Source of the DNA: Botryotinia globosa
Taxonomy: Eukaryota; Ascomycota; Leotiomycetes; Helotiales; Sclerotiniaceae
Length of the DNA stretch: 64,000 nucleotides
Assembly (NCBI GenBank): GCA_014898425.1
Contig: RCSZ01000007.1
Span: 2,294,001-2,358,000, forward strand
Direction: 5' to 3'
Shown piece by piece: positions 14,452 through 26,387 of this stretch. Positions within the stretch are counted from its first letter, which is position 1. Each line of letters starts with the position of its first letter. Made by a program: the position numbers and the translations under genes. The notes beneath the pieces are model-generated. The model was given only the letters and a program-made list of their open reading frames with translations. It did no database searches and was not told the DNA's origin.

Positions 14452-14573
14452 TGTTGGATTGACTTAGTAAGGGGGTGTGTTGGGTTCAATAGTATTATAA
14501 TTCAGGTCTGCCCCCTTCGTACGAAGGGGGCATTGCTAAGCTATATACACGTTCTCAGTCACGTGTTCCAACA
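14452..14573 (+). mobile_element. Solo-LTR-like element, not RIP-mutated
   Basis: A 122-bp sequence of normal base composition begins TGTTGGA and ends TCCAACA, the inverted terminal motif of many Copia-type LTRs. The match extends to 8 bp if one flanking base on each side is included. A perfect 24-nt palindrome sits inside at 14,509-14,532 (arms TGCCCCCTTCGT and its complement). No second LTR or internal region is adjacent, and I see no clear 5-bp target duplication (ATATT on the left, AATGA on the right). It lies within a ~1.1 kb stretch absent from segment D2. Confidence 0.5.
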
Positions 14574-14576
14574 AAT

Positions 14577-14672
14577 GATATTTAAAATAATATTTATAAT
14601 AATATTTATAATAATGTTTATAATAATATTTATAATAATATTTATAATAATATTTATAATAATATTTATAAT
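14577..14672. repeat. 12-bp tandem repeat (ATAATATTTATA)
   Basis: Seven to eight near-identical copies of ATAATATTTATA follow the LTR-like sequence directly. One unit has a G variant (ATAATGTTTATA). Confidence 0.85.
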
Positions 14673-15340
14673 CTTCATTATTTTCATCACTAATCTCTCA
14701 CTTCTAGCTCATATAAAAATACCAGAATTTCAAAATTTCAAACCTTATAAATCTCATAAATCTTTTTATAAATATCTTTTTAACTCTTTTTCCCATTTTT
14801 TTTGAACTTTTTTTTTAATTCTTTTCTTCATTCTTTTTGGGAAAATTTCTTTCTAATTTTTCTTTTTGATTCTCTTCTTTTTTTCTTCTGATAAATCTAA
14901 TAAATCTAATAAATCTCTCTGTCTAATCCCATTCCCTTTCTAATCCTCCTTCCCCTCCTTTTTCTACTCCCTTCCCCTTTCCAATCCCTCATCTCTTTTA
15001 TTACAAATCCTAAACCTTCAAATCAATTAAAAACATTTATTTAATTCTTCAAAATCTTTTCATCAATCTTTTCATTACAAAATCAATCGAATGATTGATA
15101 TATTAATAGCAACTTTTTTCTTCAATAAAAAGATAATATTAGTTGAACGCTATCAATTCAAAAATTGTAAAAATATTGATCAATTATATTTTGTTTGTAA
15201 TTATGATATCTCTTCAAAATCCATTCCGATCTATTTTCTAATTTTTGATATTTATTATATAAAGTATTTATATTTTCTCCTGATTACTTAGCTTTTCATT
15301 TTGAATTGTAATTTAAATGCTGTATATTCAGGATATCCTT
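14673..15340. other. Pyrimidine-rich, G-poor intergenic stretch
   Basis: The top strand from about 14,690 to 15,090 is rich in C and T and nearly lacks G, especially 14,800-15,000 (runs such as CTCCTTCCCCTCC). Short TAAATC repeats occur at 14,890-14,915. This is the rest of the 1.1 kb present in D1 but absent from D2. No gene or recognisable element. Confidence 0.4.
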
Positions 15341-17840
15341 TTAAAGAATAAATGATTGAATAAAATAAAAGAAAAGAAAAGAATATTGAACAAAGGAATC
15401 ATTTTTTGAAAGATATATTTTACTGTAAATAATATTGATAAGAAATCAGTAAATCCTTCATTGTGTTCAATTGAAAAAAAAAAGATTTCCAAGAATCTCA
15501 AATCTCAAACATTTTCCGGATTTCCCGGATTCTCTGAATTCCCTTAGATTTTCAGGGCCTAATAAAAAGCTGATAAAACTTTATATTATATATCAATCAC
15601 TTTGAAAATTTTAGATTCTATATATATAAAAAGATAATATCTATAAAATACCAATAATATCTTTATTTTGTAAATCTGTTCAGAAAAAATAGAGTCTTTT
15701 TATAATATCTCGAATACTTTATATATAAGGAAAGGGTTCAGCTAGCTATTCTATAAATAATGAATTTATCAATAGAAACTTGTTGCGAATAATCAATCTT
15801 ATATCAAGTAATTTGTAAATTCATAAAAAATAAAACATTTTTTTTGATAAAGGAACATCAATAAATTAATTTCAGAATCTTTTAGAGGTTTAGGATTTCC
15901 AAATTATCGTTAGAATTTGCAAATCTTTTCAATATTCTCTGGATTTTTTGGATTTTTAGAAATTCCTTTCAATTTTGAGGGTTTAATAGAAAGTTTGTAA
16001 AGTATTATATTTTTAGATTATCTTTCAGATTTTTATACTGCAAATAGTTTATCTAATCTCTTGAATATTTTGGATTTTTTAGATTTTCAGCATTTGACAT
16101 TTCAAATATTTTTTAATCTTTCAGATTTTCAATTTGTTTTAGAATTTTGAGTATTATATATCAACAAAATACTATTGTATTTTAATAACTATAGATTTTG
16201 TATATTTGCAAAAAGAGATTGAAAAGAGAAAGAGTAAAATTTTATGATTAAATATAAATTATCAAATTATTGGAAGCGAATTATTTTCTTTTCGAATTTC
16301 TCGAATTTTGGAACCTTGGATTTTCTGATTCTAAATATATTGAATTAATTAGTTTATAAAAGTTCATTCTTTTTGGGATTTTGAAAATTTTAGATTTTCA
16401 ATAATTTTATTTTTTTCAAAAAATAAATAACTTTCGAAAACGAAAACGAAAACCCAAAAAATAAAATAAAAATAAAACTCTATTAAATATAACTCATAGT
16501 TTTCTTAAAAACAAATCAATTTCTTTTTGAATTTATTAAACTTGTGAAATTTTCAAAATTTTGGATTTTGAAAATAGTAATTCGATTAACTTATTAAATT
16601 TTATAAAATCTTACAATTTTAAGATTTTGAATACTATGCATTGATAAAATATTGTCAAATTCTATTTAAGATTTTAAAATTTCCGAAACTTTTAGATTTT
16701 TGGAATTTTAATATTTTTATATACATTCAAAAAGAAAATGTAAACGAAAAACAAAAACAGAAAAACAAAATCTTGTTATTAAATACAAATTACTACTCTA
16801 TCAAAAAAAAATTGTTTCCTTTTGAATTTTAAACTTTTAGACTTTCCATTAATTTTACAATTTTTAGATTTTGAAAATTGTATATTAATAAAAAACTTTT
16901 GAAAGTTATACTTTTGAAAAACAAATGATTTTCGAAACCAAGAAATAAAAGAAATCAAAAAAAACCCTTACTATCAAATATAAATCACAAAATCTTATCA
17001 AATACAAATTATTTTTCTATCAAAAACAGTTTAATCTCTTTGTTTCAAATCTTCAAGCTTTTAGAATTTTAAATTTTAAAGATATTAATCCCACTAATTT
17101 AGAGAATTTCATCATTTTTTAGGATTCCAGAATTTTGAATACAATATGTTAATAAAGTTAATATAAAATTCTTTGAAAAGGTTCAGAAACTTCAAGATTT
17201 CAGATGTTTAGTAAGTTTTATATACTTTCCAACAAAAATTTGAAAACAAAGATTTAAAAAAAAGAAAAACAAATCCCTATCAAATACAAATCATTGAATG
17301 ATTAAAAACAAATTGGGGTTTTTATATTTTTTTATTTTTGAGGATTTCAAACTTCAGATTTTAGATTTTGAATTAACTCTTAATATTCTCATATCAAAAT
17401 ATAATTTTTAAATTAACAACTACAAAAAAATTAATTCTTATTAAATAAGAGTATAAGTACCATATAACTAATTCATACTATCAAAATTAAGAAGACTAAA
17501 AGAAACTAATCTGATAACAATCAATTATTAAATACCTTAAAAAAATTTCAAAGAATACATGGAGATTGATTCTTAAATGATTTTCAAAAAATTTCGAAGA
17601 GTAGAAAAAAATTTATTAACTAATTCTAAAAGTCATTAAAAATAAAAACTTTAAACAGGAAAAATTTATTATAAATATCAATTAATTTAATATTAGATTA
17701 ACTATTATATTAAAATAAAAAAAGTTATATATATATATAATCTCAAAAAGAGGTTTTGAAAAGATTAATAAAAAGTCTTATAGAATGTCTATACCTATAT
17801 TAACACTAGTCGTCATCTTGCATCTGTTCTTAACATATAT
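15341..17840. repeat. Segment D1, part G (G1), with internal ~250-300 bp degenerate tandem repeats
   Basis: G1 matches the dispersed pieces of G2: 15,350-15,740 corresponds to 26,190-26,387, 15,740-17,700 to 31,881-33,113, and 17,725-17,840 to 39,780-39,890. Inside, a phrase of the form TATTAAATACAAATTA, then CTATCAAAAACAAATT and TTTCTTTTTGAATTT recurs near 16,235, 16,485, 16,780, 17,000 and 17,280, so a unit of 200-300 bp was tandemly repeated before mutation. G2 has two such units (32,425 and 32,685). No open frame. Identity of the parent element unknown. Confidence 0.5.
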
Positions 17841-17929
17841 CTTTAGAAAGGAAATCCTATTAATATTATATATCATATTATATTAAATAAATGAAGAATG
17901 TTTAATATTTTACTGGGAATAAATTCTAA

Positions 17930-18611
17930 TTGGAGGTTTACCTCTTTGATATTCTTGCTATCTACGAGAACCGAAAGCTATGTACATACGAAAAAAGAGA
18001 ATTCTCGCTTAATAAAATCCAATTCAAGCAATCTGATTAGCTTGATTTCCTTAACATTATAATTATAATACAAACCCTTAGAATTTTTTAACAAAATCAT
18101 TCAAATTAGGTTATTTGGATTATTATAAACTAAATTTAAAAAAAAGAAAAGTAATAATTATATAGAGTATATTAAGAATTTTCAAATGATATGATTTTTA
18201 TAATACTAACTTCAAAACTAAGGTTTTTTTGAAAGATTGAAGTTTTAATAGTATATAAAGCTAAAACTTATATAAATAATTGAAAATTGTTTATATTGAA
18301 TATAATGAGCTTAATATTAATGAAAATTATTTTAATACTATAGCTTTCGTAGTTTAAAAATATAATTGTTGATCTGATATAATGTGACCCACAAAAATCT
18401 GAATAAATCGAAAAATCTAAATAAAATTGAAAAATCCAAATAAAATTAAAAACTCTGAATAAAATTATATAAAAATAGCAATATAATAAAGTAAATCGAT
18501 TTCATTTGCAAGCTTTCAATATAATTTCTTTTTCAGATTTTTATAATTATAAATATAATCATATAATGCTTTCTTAAAAAGCAAGGGGTCCGGGGGCTCG
18601 CAGGCCCCTGG
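17930..18611 (-). mobile_element. Family C element, copy C1
   Basis: The copy lies in reverse orientation to C2-C4. It begins TTGGAGGTTTACC and ends with the GC-rich hairpin GGGGGCTCGCAGGCCCCTGG (18,592-18,611), which stands out in AT-only DNA. Four degenerate 18-19 bp tandem units (AAAAATCTGAATAAA type) lie at 18,395-18,470. The hairpin end stops at CTGG followed by TA. No coding capacity. Confidence 0.6.
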
Positions 18612-18623
18612 TATAATATATAC

Positions 18624-19275
18624 TTTAATAGCTCAAGCAGGGATATAAAACGATAGAAGTATTGTGTTAATATCAATAATATAATATTTCTATGATTCCT
18701 AAATTTCTAGATAATAGTAATATTAATATCAATAGAATAATATTTCTATAATTTCTACATCCCTAAATAATATTCAAATCTTTAGAAACATCCAAATCTC
18801 TAAACAATATTCGAATCTCTATATAACATCAAAATTGATATTTCAATTATTATATTATAAATTTTATAATTTTAATATTCAAAACTGAAAAGACTATAGT
18901 TTATATAGTAGTAATTTTAGACGTTTGTAATTCGATATATAATATCATTTCAAAGATTAATATAAATATTTCAATTTTTTTAAATGCATTAAATTGTTTA
19001 TTTATAATATCATATTTTTACAATAACTTCAAATTTATAAAATTCATTAAATTTCAAATAAAGGTTTGATATAATATATGATAATATAATATAGAAATTA
19101 ATTATTAATTAAATTTTATTAGAATTTCTAAATTTAACTTTTCTTTTTCTATTCTAGTTTTTTTTTGCTAGAACCCACTTCAAAAGATAACTAATAATTT
19201 TAGATTTCAATTCTATACTTTTGTTTTCGTATTTTTTAAATTTATAATATAAATCTTATAAATACTAATTATAAT
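18624..19275 (+). mobile_element. Family B element, copy B3 (3'-truncated)
   Basis: The 5' end is one of the better preserved: TTTAATAGCTCAAGCAGGG followed by ATATAAAACGATAGAAGT, matching B5 (21,268) and the reverse complement of B6 (22,405). Similarity stops at about 19,275, before the TTGTACCA end. It starts 12 bases after family C copy C1. Confidence 0.5.
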
Positions 19276-20919
19276 GCTAAAACATTGATACAAATATTAA
19301 TACAACTATATAACCTCTATCTCAATATTAACAATTCTCTAAAATCATTAGATTATATCCTTCTAATTAATACCTCTTTTTCTATATAACTACTTATTCT
19401 TCTGATCTTTTTCAAACTACTCTATGATTTTAATCTTCATAATATTATTGTCAATCAAAATTTTAAAAGTTTAATATAGCTTTAATTTAATCATCATATC
19501 AACTAAATTAAATTCTTTATCAATACATCTAATCTTTATAATCTTTTATTTCTTATATACTTACTAAATAATTATTACATCAATCATAAAGCACTTTTTA
19601 TTAATAATTGCGAGTTTTATAAAATGATTATAAAGTGATTTAAAATTAATATATATAAGTAATAGGATTTTACATTTTAAAAAGATTTTATCGATTGTAT
19701 TTTTAATTATTATACTAATATTAAAATCTAAAACTATATTATAAAATTCTGAGATTAATACATTTCTAATAATTTTCTTATATTTGATAAATAATTAATA
19801 AATGATATTAACTTTGTTATATTTATATATCAAAATAATAATATATTCAATTGAAAAAAAATAAGTTTGTATTATTCATGAAGAATATACCAATAAATAT
19901 AATCAATTATAATCCTTTTCTTAAATTATTAAATTATTATTGAATATATTTATTAAGAAATTAATATCTTTTTCTTTTGGATTAATAATTTGTATAATAC
20001 AAAATAAATCAAAATTATCTTTAATTAACACATAATCATAATATATATTTTTTGAATATATTATACAATATATTGACCCTTTATTATTACAAATTTCCTT
20101 AGCTTTCTATATATATTATATATATCAAATGATTCTAATTTAATTAAACATAAGTTTTTATATTACTTCTATTAATTGAAATAAATTATATTATCATTTC
20201 ATTAAATAATTAAATCATTATTAAACTTAAGTAATATATTTAATATGAATATCTTATACTTTATTATTATAAATTTAATATTATAAAATTCCGTTTGTTT
20301 ACAATTTATAAATTTATCATTAATAACAATAAACATATTATTTATTTATAATTCCATGATATCAAATATTATATTATTCTTTATTATATTTAAAAAATAT
20401 AAATTATAAATTAATTATACCATTTTAAAACTATTAATATAATACTTATAATAGGTATTAAATTGATAATTGCTTGTTTCGAAAATATTATATAATAGTT
20501 ATATTAATTATAAAATAAAATCATCTAGAATATTCATTTCTATTATTAATGATATATAAAACTTTCGAATCAAATTTGATATTGATTATATATATATTTA
20601 TATAATATTCCAAATATTTATAATTACCTTGTTTTTGAAAAATATAATTATTGTTAATAACATAATATATTGGTTAATATATTGTATAATGAATGATTAT
20701 ATTAAAACAATATTTTCTCCTTAATTCTTTTATATTTGTATTATTAATTGAGATTTTGAAAATACGTTACTAGTTTTTTTGTTTTCAATTTTATTAATAA
20801 ATTATAAATTGAATATTTTAATACTTATAGATATATTTCCAAACTTTTTAAATTGAAAAATATTATGTTCTATTAATTTATTGACTTTATTTTATTTTGA
20901 TTTAATAAGATTATTAACA
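19276..20919. other. AT-only relic DNA, nothing recognisable
   Basis: More than 1.6 kb of A+T-dominated sequence with stops in all frames. The first ~350 bases keep C but have almost no G, which suggests one-strand mutation. I could not pair it with another part of the window and see no gene. Confidence 0.4.
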
Positions 20920-21262
20920 CTTGCTTTCAATAAAATAATATTAAAAAATTACAATATAATCATTATATTTTAAATTCAGTTAAATTAATATGAAATTTAA
21001 AAAAAACTCAATTGTATTTAATAATAACTTTAGACCCTTATAATTAGATATATAATATTATTTCAGAGATTAATATATATAGTTTAAATTCTTTGAATAT
21101 TTTAAATTATTTAATTTCATTTTAATGATAATTTTGTTATATTAAAAATATATATATTATATTCAATTAGAGATCTAACTTAAATGATATATCCCAATTG
21201 AATATTATATAATATAAAATACTATAAATGTATTATATAGAATTTCTATTTATATCATTAAA
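20920..21262 (+). mobile_element. Family B fragment, copy B4 (internal deletion)
   Basis: The middle block (20,925-21,110) and the 3' block (21,125-21,262, ending ATTTCTATTTATATCATTAAA) match other B copies. The 5' end is missing and about 300 bases are deleted between the two blocks. It abuts copy B5. Confidence 0.45.
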
Positions 21263-21267
21263 ATCCC

Positions 21268-22146
21268 TTAACAGTACAAGCAAAAATATAAAATAATAAA
21301 AGTATAGTATTAATACTAATAGAATAAAGTTTCTATGATTCTTAAACTTTTGAATAATATTAATATTGATAAAATGATATTCCTATAATTCTTAAATCCC
21401 TAAATAACATTCAAACTTATAAATAATACTCGAACCTTTATACAATATTAATATTATATTCAAAAAAAGTTTTCAATAGAATGATATGAAAATTAATATC
21501 TAAATTATTATATTATATAATAATATTATTAAAATAATAATATAAACATTATATTATAGATTCTATAAAATTAATAAAAAAAATATAAACATATATGTTT
21601 TATATAATAATTATTTCAAATCTTTATAATTCAATATATAATATTGTTTTAAAGATTAATATATATATTTTAAATTCTTTGAATATTTTGAATTCGTTGT
21701 TTATAAGATTCTCTTTATATAATGATTTCAAATTTATAAAATTCATTATATTTCAAGAGAAACTTTAATATAATATGGAAATTAACTATTGATTAGATTT
21801 TAGTATAAATTTTAAATATAATTTCCTTTCTTTATTATAAATCCTTTTTTTTACTAAAACACAATTTAAAAGATAACTAATCATTCTAGTTTTTAATTCT
21901 ATCATTTCTATTTTTTTTTTCAAACCTACAATTTTAATATCTATCTATAAAGGGTTGAATTTATAATTTTGATATTTATAAAAGCTAATTACAAAGATTA
22001 ATTGATTATACTTTAATAATATTTCCATTATATCAAAAATGTATTTACTATCCAATCAGGAGTACAACTCAAACACTATATTCTGATTGGATACTGATTG
22101 GATACTGTACAGCGTAGGGTACCGTACAGAATTCCCACTTGTGCCA
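21268..22146 (+). mobile_element. Family B element, copy B5 (longest copy)
   Basis: B5 runs from TTAACAGTACAAGC to GAATTCCCACTTGTGCCA, about 0.88 kb, and defines the family in this window. Reading the right end on the other strand gives TGGCACAAGTGGG, similar to the left end in related copies. The right part holds a short direct repeat (GATTGGATACT twice, 22,086-22,106) and a GC-richer terminus (GTAGGGTACCGTACAG). There is no open frame, so if it is a DNA element it is non-autonomous. Confidence 0.55.
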
Positions 22147-22149
22147 TAA

Positions 22150-22405
22150 AGATATATTTAATCGAAAATACAATCCAAATGTTGTATTTCGATTGAATAT
22201 TCTATAATATAGGATATTAAAAGAATACCATATAGAATTTTCGTTGATATTATCGAGGTACTCTATTAATACTAATACTATTCAGAAATTCAAATATTAT
22301 GTAAGGGTTCGAATATTGTTCAGAATCTCGAGTACTATAGAAATACTACTCTATTAGTATTAGCACCATACTTCCATTGTTTTATAACCCTGCTTCTACC
22401 ATTAA
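22150..22405 (-). mobile_element. Family B rearranged piece, copy B6 (3' end joined to inverted 5' end)
   Basis: The left part (22,150-22,245) repeats the family B 3' domain in plus orientation. The right part (22,250-22,405) is the 5' domain in reverse orientation, ending CTTCTACCATTAAGG, whose complement is the family 5' end. The 250-bp unit therefore has family B ends on both sides, like a MITE. The 5' domain keeps unmutated CG steps here. Confidence 0.45.
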
Positions 22406-22531
22406 GGTATATAAAAATCGAAAATCTATTTGAATAATTTCTTTTCTAATAATTGAGATAAAGTTAATTGTATTCGAAAGTTTTGAAAAACTAAATACAA
22501 TTTTGAAATATAAATATATATATATATATTA

Positions 22532-23269
22532 TCAGGGGCCTGCGAGCCCCCGGACCCCTTGCTTTTTGAGAAAGTGTTATATAATTATATTTATAATTAT
22601 AAAAATCAAAAAAAGAAATTTTATTGAAGGCTTGTAGGCGAAGTCGATTTACATTATTATATTGCTTTTTTTTATAATTTTATTCGGTTTTTTCAATTTT
22701 ATTCAGATTTTTCAAATTTATTTAGATTTTTTCAATTTTATTCACATTTTTCAAATTTGTTCAGATTTTTCAAATTTGCTCAGATTTTTCAAATTTATTC
22801 AGATTTTTGTAGATCACATTATATCAAATGAACAATTATATTATTGAGCTATGAATATTATAATATTAATTTTTTTAATATTAAGCTTATTACATTCAAT
22901 AAAATTCTCTTTTGATTAATTATACAAGCTTTGATTATTATATTATTTGATTTTTAATTTTCTAAAAACCCTTTAATTTTGAAATTAATATTATAAAAAT
23001 TATATCATTTAAAAGCTTTTAGTTTTTTCTATATAATTAACACTTTTCTTTTCTTTTTATTCAATTTGTTTTAATTGAAACAAATTAATTTCAATAATTT
23101 TATTAAAAAAACTCTGAGAATTTTTATTATATCTACAATACTAAGGAAATCAAATTAATCAGATTGCTTGAATTAGATTTCATTAAGCAAAAGTTTTCTT
23201 TTTATATATATATATATATAGCTTTCAATCCTCATAAACAGCAAGAATATTAAGGAAGTAAATCTCTAA
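22532..23269 (+). mobile_element. Family C element, copy C2
   Basis: It starts with the GC-rich hairpin end (TCAGGGGCCTGCGAGCCCCC at 22,532), then CCTTGCTTTTTGAGAAAGTG, an AT hairpin, AAGGCTTGTAGGCGAAGTCG, and six to seven copies of the 19-bp unit TTCAGATTTTTCAAATTTA (22,683-22,807). It ends near TAAATCTCTAA. The repeat array makes a short open frame that is not a gene. Confidence 0.6.
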
Positions 23270-23329
23270 TAAAGATAAGTGTTTATATAAATAATCTAAA
23301 CTACCAAGTATATATAAAGAATTTTTTTT

Positions 23330-26035
23330 TGAATGTATTTCTAATTATTGTTGGAATTGGATATAGGAAAAGTAGAGTTTCGAATAAAAGATTTAAAAAA
23401 TAATATAAAAATGATTATTTCTGATAAAAACAAAAATCAAAATATAATTCAATCATTTTAGGGAATCAAATCAAAATTAATAATGAGAATATCAAAAGTG
23501 AAAAATGATTGAAAGCTTCAATTATTAGTATTAATAAAAATAAAAGTTATTATTGAAATTAGATTAGTAATTAGTAATTTGTAATATAGTATTAAATATT
23601 TGAACGGTTTTCAATGATTCTAAAAGTATTTCAAATCAATATTTTAAGATTTTAATTATGTTTGATATTATATAAAACCTTTTTGTATTGAATATATAGT
23701 AAAAACACAGTATATTATGACATTCTTAATATCAGATTCAATTTAAAAAAAAGTTTATTATGTAGACACAATTCTATGGATTATATATTTTTAATAAAAA
23801 CACCAAAAAATTAAGAAAAGACTTTTGGAAAAAAATTCTTTTCAATTTTTATCGTATTTTAAATAGAAGATCTTTTTATATTATTTTATGCATTTATCCA
23901 ATTATTATTTATTTGGATTGAGGAGATATTATCATTGATATTAAAAAAGGGAGTTTAACATATTTATATTGATACTATTAATATAATAATAAATCTATGA
24001 ATGAAAGAGTTATTATATTGAATATAATTAATAATAAAGGTTGAATCTTAAATTCTTATAATAATCTAAATCTTTTAATATTCAGAAGTTTTATGAAAAA
24101 AAATCGATCACAAAGAAAACAAATTGTAAATATAAAAAATATAAAACATCTTTAAAAGCCGTATTGTTTTTAAAAAAAAACTTTTAAAAGAAAAATATTC
24201 ATATATTTATAATTATTTTATATCAAAGAAATCCAAACCTTTCACAATATTTATAATGTACTCAGTATAAATGTTTGATATTCTAATATTAATATATATC
24301 ATTACTATAAAATATTAATTTCATTAACTATCATTTCATATGATATATAATATATTATTAACTATAATCAAAAAAAATAGTAACTTTTTAATACACAGTA
24401 TATATATTATCAAAAGTAATAATATCCCAATATTATTATATCTAGATATCTACTATTTCAATTTTTTCATATAGATTGACACAACATCCCAAAATGAAGA
24501 TATCTTTGTATTTTCGATTTTATTATATAGAATTAATTCTTATATTCTTTATAAATCATTTTATTTAATTTGATAATTGTTTCTATAGTAATATTATTAG
24601 ATAATGAGTTTATAATTTTGAATTTTCTTTTGTAATTACTAAATTCTAAATTTATATATTTATTAAATCTATAATCTTTATTCAATTTTGATTAATTTTA
24701 TATAATTCAAAAAAAGAAATAGAATAAATATTCAAATATCTTTCTTTTTTGAAATTAATTATTATAATCAAAATATTATTTCGAGTATATCAAATGCTAT
24801 TAAAAAGCAATTTAATACTTTCAAATATAATACAAAAAACAAATATATGATCATTACAAATCTTATAATATTATTTAATACTTTAATAATATTCTATATA
24901 AATATATCTACTATTAAATGAAATATTTTTTAATTTATATATATATTTTACTAATAATAAAAGTTTAATTTATTATCATTATTTAAATTTATAAATAAAA
25001 TAGGAATTTCTATAATCATAGAGTTATATTGAATTTCAAAACTAACGAGAGATATAATATTTAATATTTATAAAACGTTTTGTTAATTATATTTATAAAA
25101 CGTCTTGTTAATTTTATTTATTAGAAGACAAATTACAAATATTATTATTTGTTAAAATTAGAATTTAATTAATAATTATACGTTTTATATTTGAGATATT
25201 AATTAAAAAAAGATTTTTGATAATTTGTATAAGTTTTTATTATAAAGAAAAGATAGGGGGTTTATTTAATAGAATAATGAATTTATATTTTATAAATAGT
25301 TTTTGGTATTAATATTGTAAATAAATTAAAAGAAAGTTATTTTTGATATAAAATTATAAAAGGGGCTTTCAAATAATTTGGAATAAAGTTTATCAGATAT
25401 TGTATTATTTTTAGAATTTTTGATATTATTAGGGTTAATTGTTTTTATAAAAATCTTGGAATTAATAACAAATTTAATATAAATGAAGGATTGAATATAA
25501 ATATAAAAAATATAAAATAATTATGATATTTCTAAAAATTATAATAATTATAATAATTATAAAGTCAATTATAAAACCTATAAATTTCTTTGCAAATTTT
25601 ATATTAGAAATATCTATATTAAATATTATAAGGAAATGAAATAAAATTATAAGATTTATTTTAATTATTATATTCCAAGATATTTGATTATTTTTTAATA
25701 GTATTTGATATATTAAAAACAATATTAGAATTATTTTAATTATAGTAATTAATAACAAAAGATGAAAATAAATGTTTTTTTATTTTGTTTTTGTATTTTT
25801 TTATTTATATACAAAAGATTGATATTAATTAAGAATTATAAAGTTTTTAAGTATATAAATCTAGGATTTCATGATTGAAAAAAATAATTCGAATTTTTAA
25901 ATATATTATTTTATGATATTATTATAAAAACGATTATTAAATTGAATAAAAGAATTCAAAGGAATAAAAAGAGTATTTTTATAAGTTTAAAAATTGAAAT
26001 TCCGAAGATACCTCAAATTTTGAACGTTATATCGA
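23330..26035. repeat. Segment D2, part E (E2), interrupted by a LINE 5' fragment
   Basis: E2 aligns with E1: 23,800-24,470 to 8,520-8,990 and 24,925-26,020 to 10,940-12,030. Between these blocks sits a piece of LINE family A, and the central ~2 kb of E1 is missing. A 28-bp tandem duplication (TATAAAACGTTTTGTTAATT type) lies at 25,070-25,125. No gene. Confidence 0.45.
24472..24925 (+). mobile_element. LINE family A, 5'-end fragment (A4)
   Basis: TAGATTGACACAACATCCC and the following ~450 bases match the first 450 bases of A2 (26,388) and A3 (33,114). Only the 5' end is present. That is the opposite of normal LINE truncation, so deletion or recombination after insertion is more likely than a fresh truncated insertion. 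Confidence 0.55.
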
Positions 26036-26069
26036 TTCGATATTAGTGATATATGATTGATATGATTCA

Positions 26070-26387
26070 TTATTATAATCCTTATTTTATTGAATTAAAT
26101 TGAAAGAAAGTTAAGAAAAGAAAATGTTTTTATAATATAAATCTTTTAGAATACTTATAAAGTACTTTTGTAATATATCTCCTATATTCTTATTAAAATA
26201 AAATAAAACAATTGAATAAGAAGGAAGGGAAAAAGTATTGAAAAAAAAAAAGAATCTCTTCTTTTAAAAAGTGAATTTTATTCTAAATAATATCTACAAA
26301 ATATCTATAAGATATTAGTAGTGCTTTTATCTTATAATTTCTATTGAGAAAATAAAGCTTCTATGTAATACTTTAAAAGCTTTTTAT
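26070..26387. repeat. Segment D2, part F (F2) and left piece of part G (G2)
   Basis: 26,070-26,180 matches F1 and 26,190-26,387 matches G1 at 15,350-15,740. The last 13 bases (26,375-26,387, AAAAGCTTTTTAT) are the left target duplication of LINE copy A2. Part G resumes at 31,881 after the LINE. Confidence 0.55.

Noticed and set aside
14440..14805. 121-codon frame at the solo LTR
   Set aside because: It runs through the LTR and the ATT-type tandem repeat, giving an Ile/Phe repeat. This is not a protein gene.
22662..22847. Repetitive Phe/Ile-rich frame
   Set aside because: Produced by the 19-bp VNTR of family C and not conserved as a frame in the other copies.
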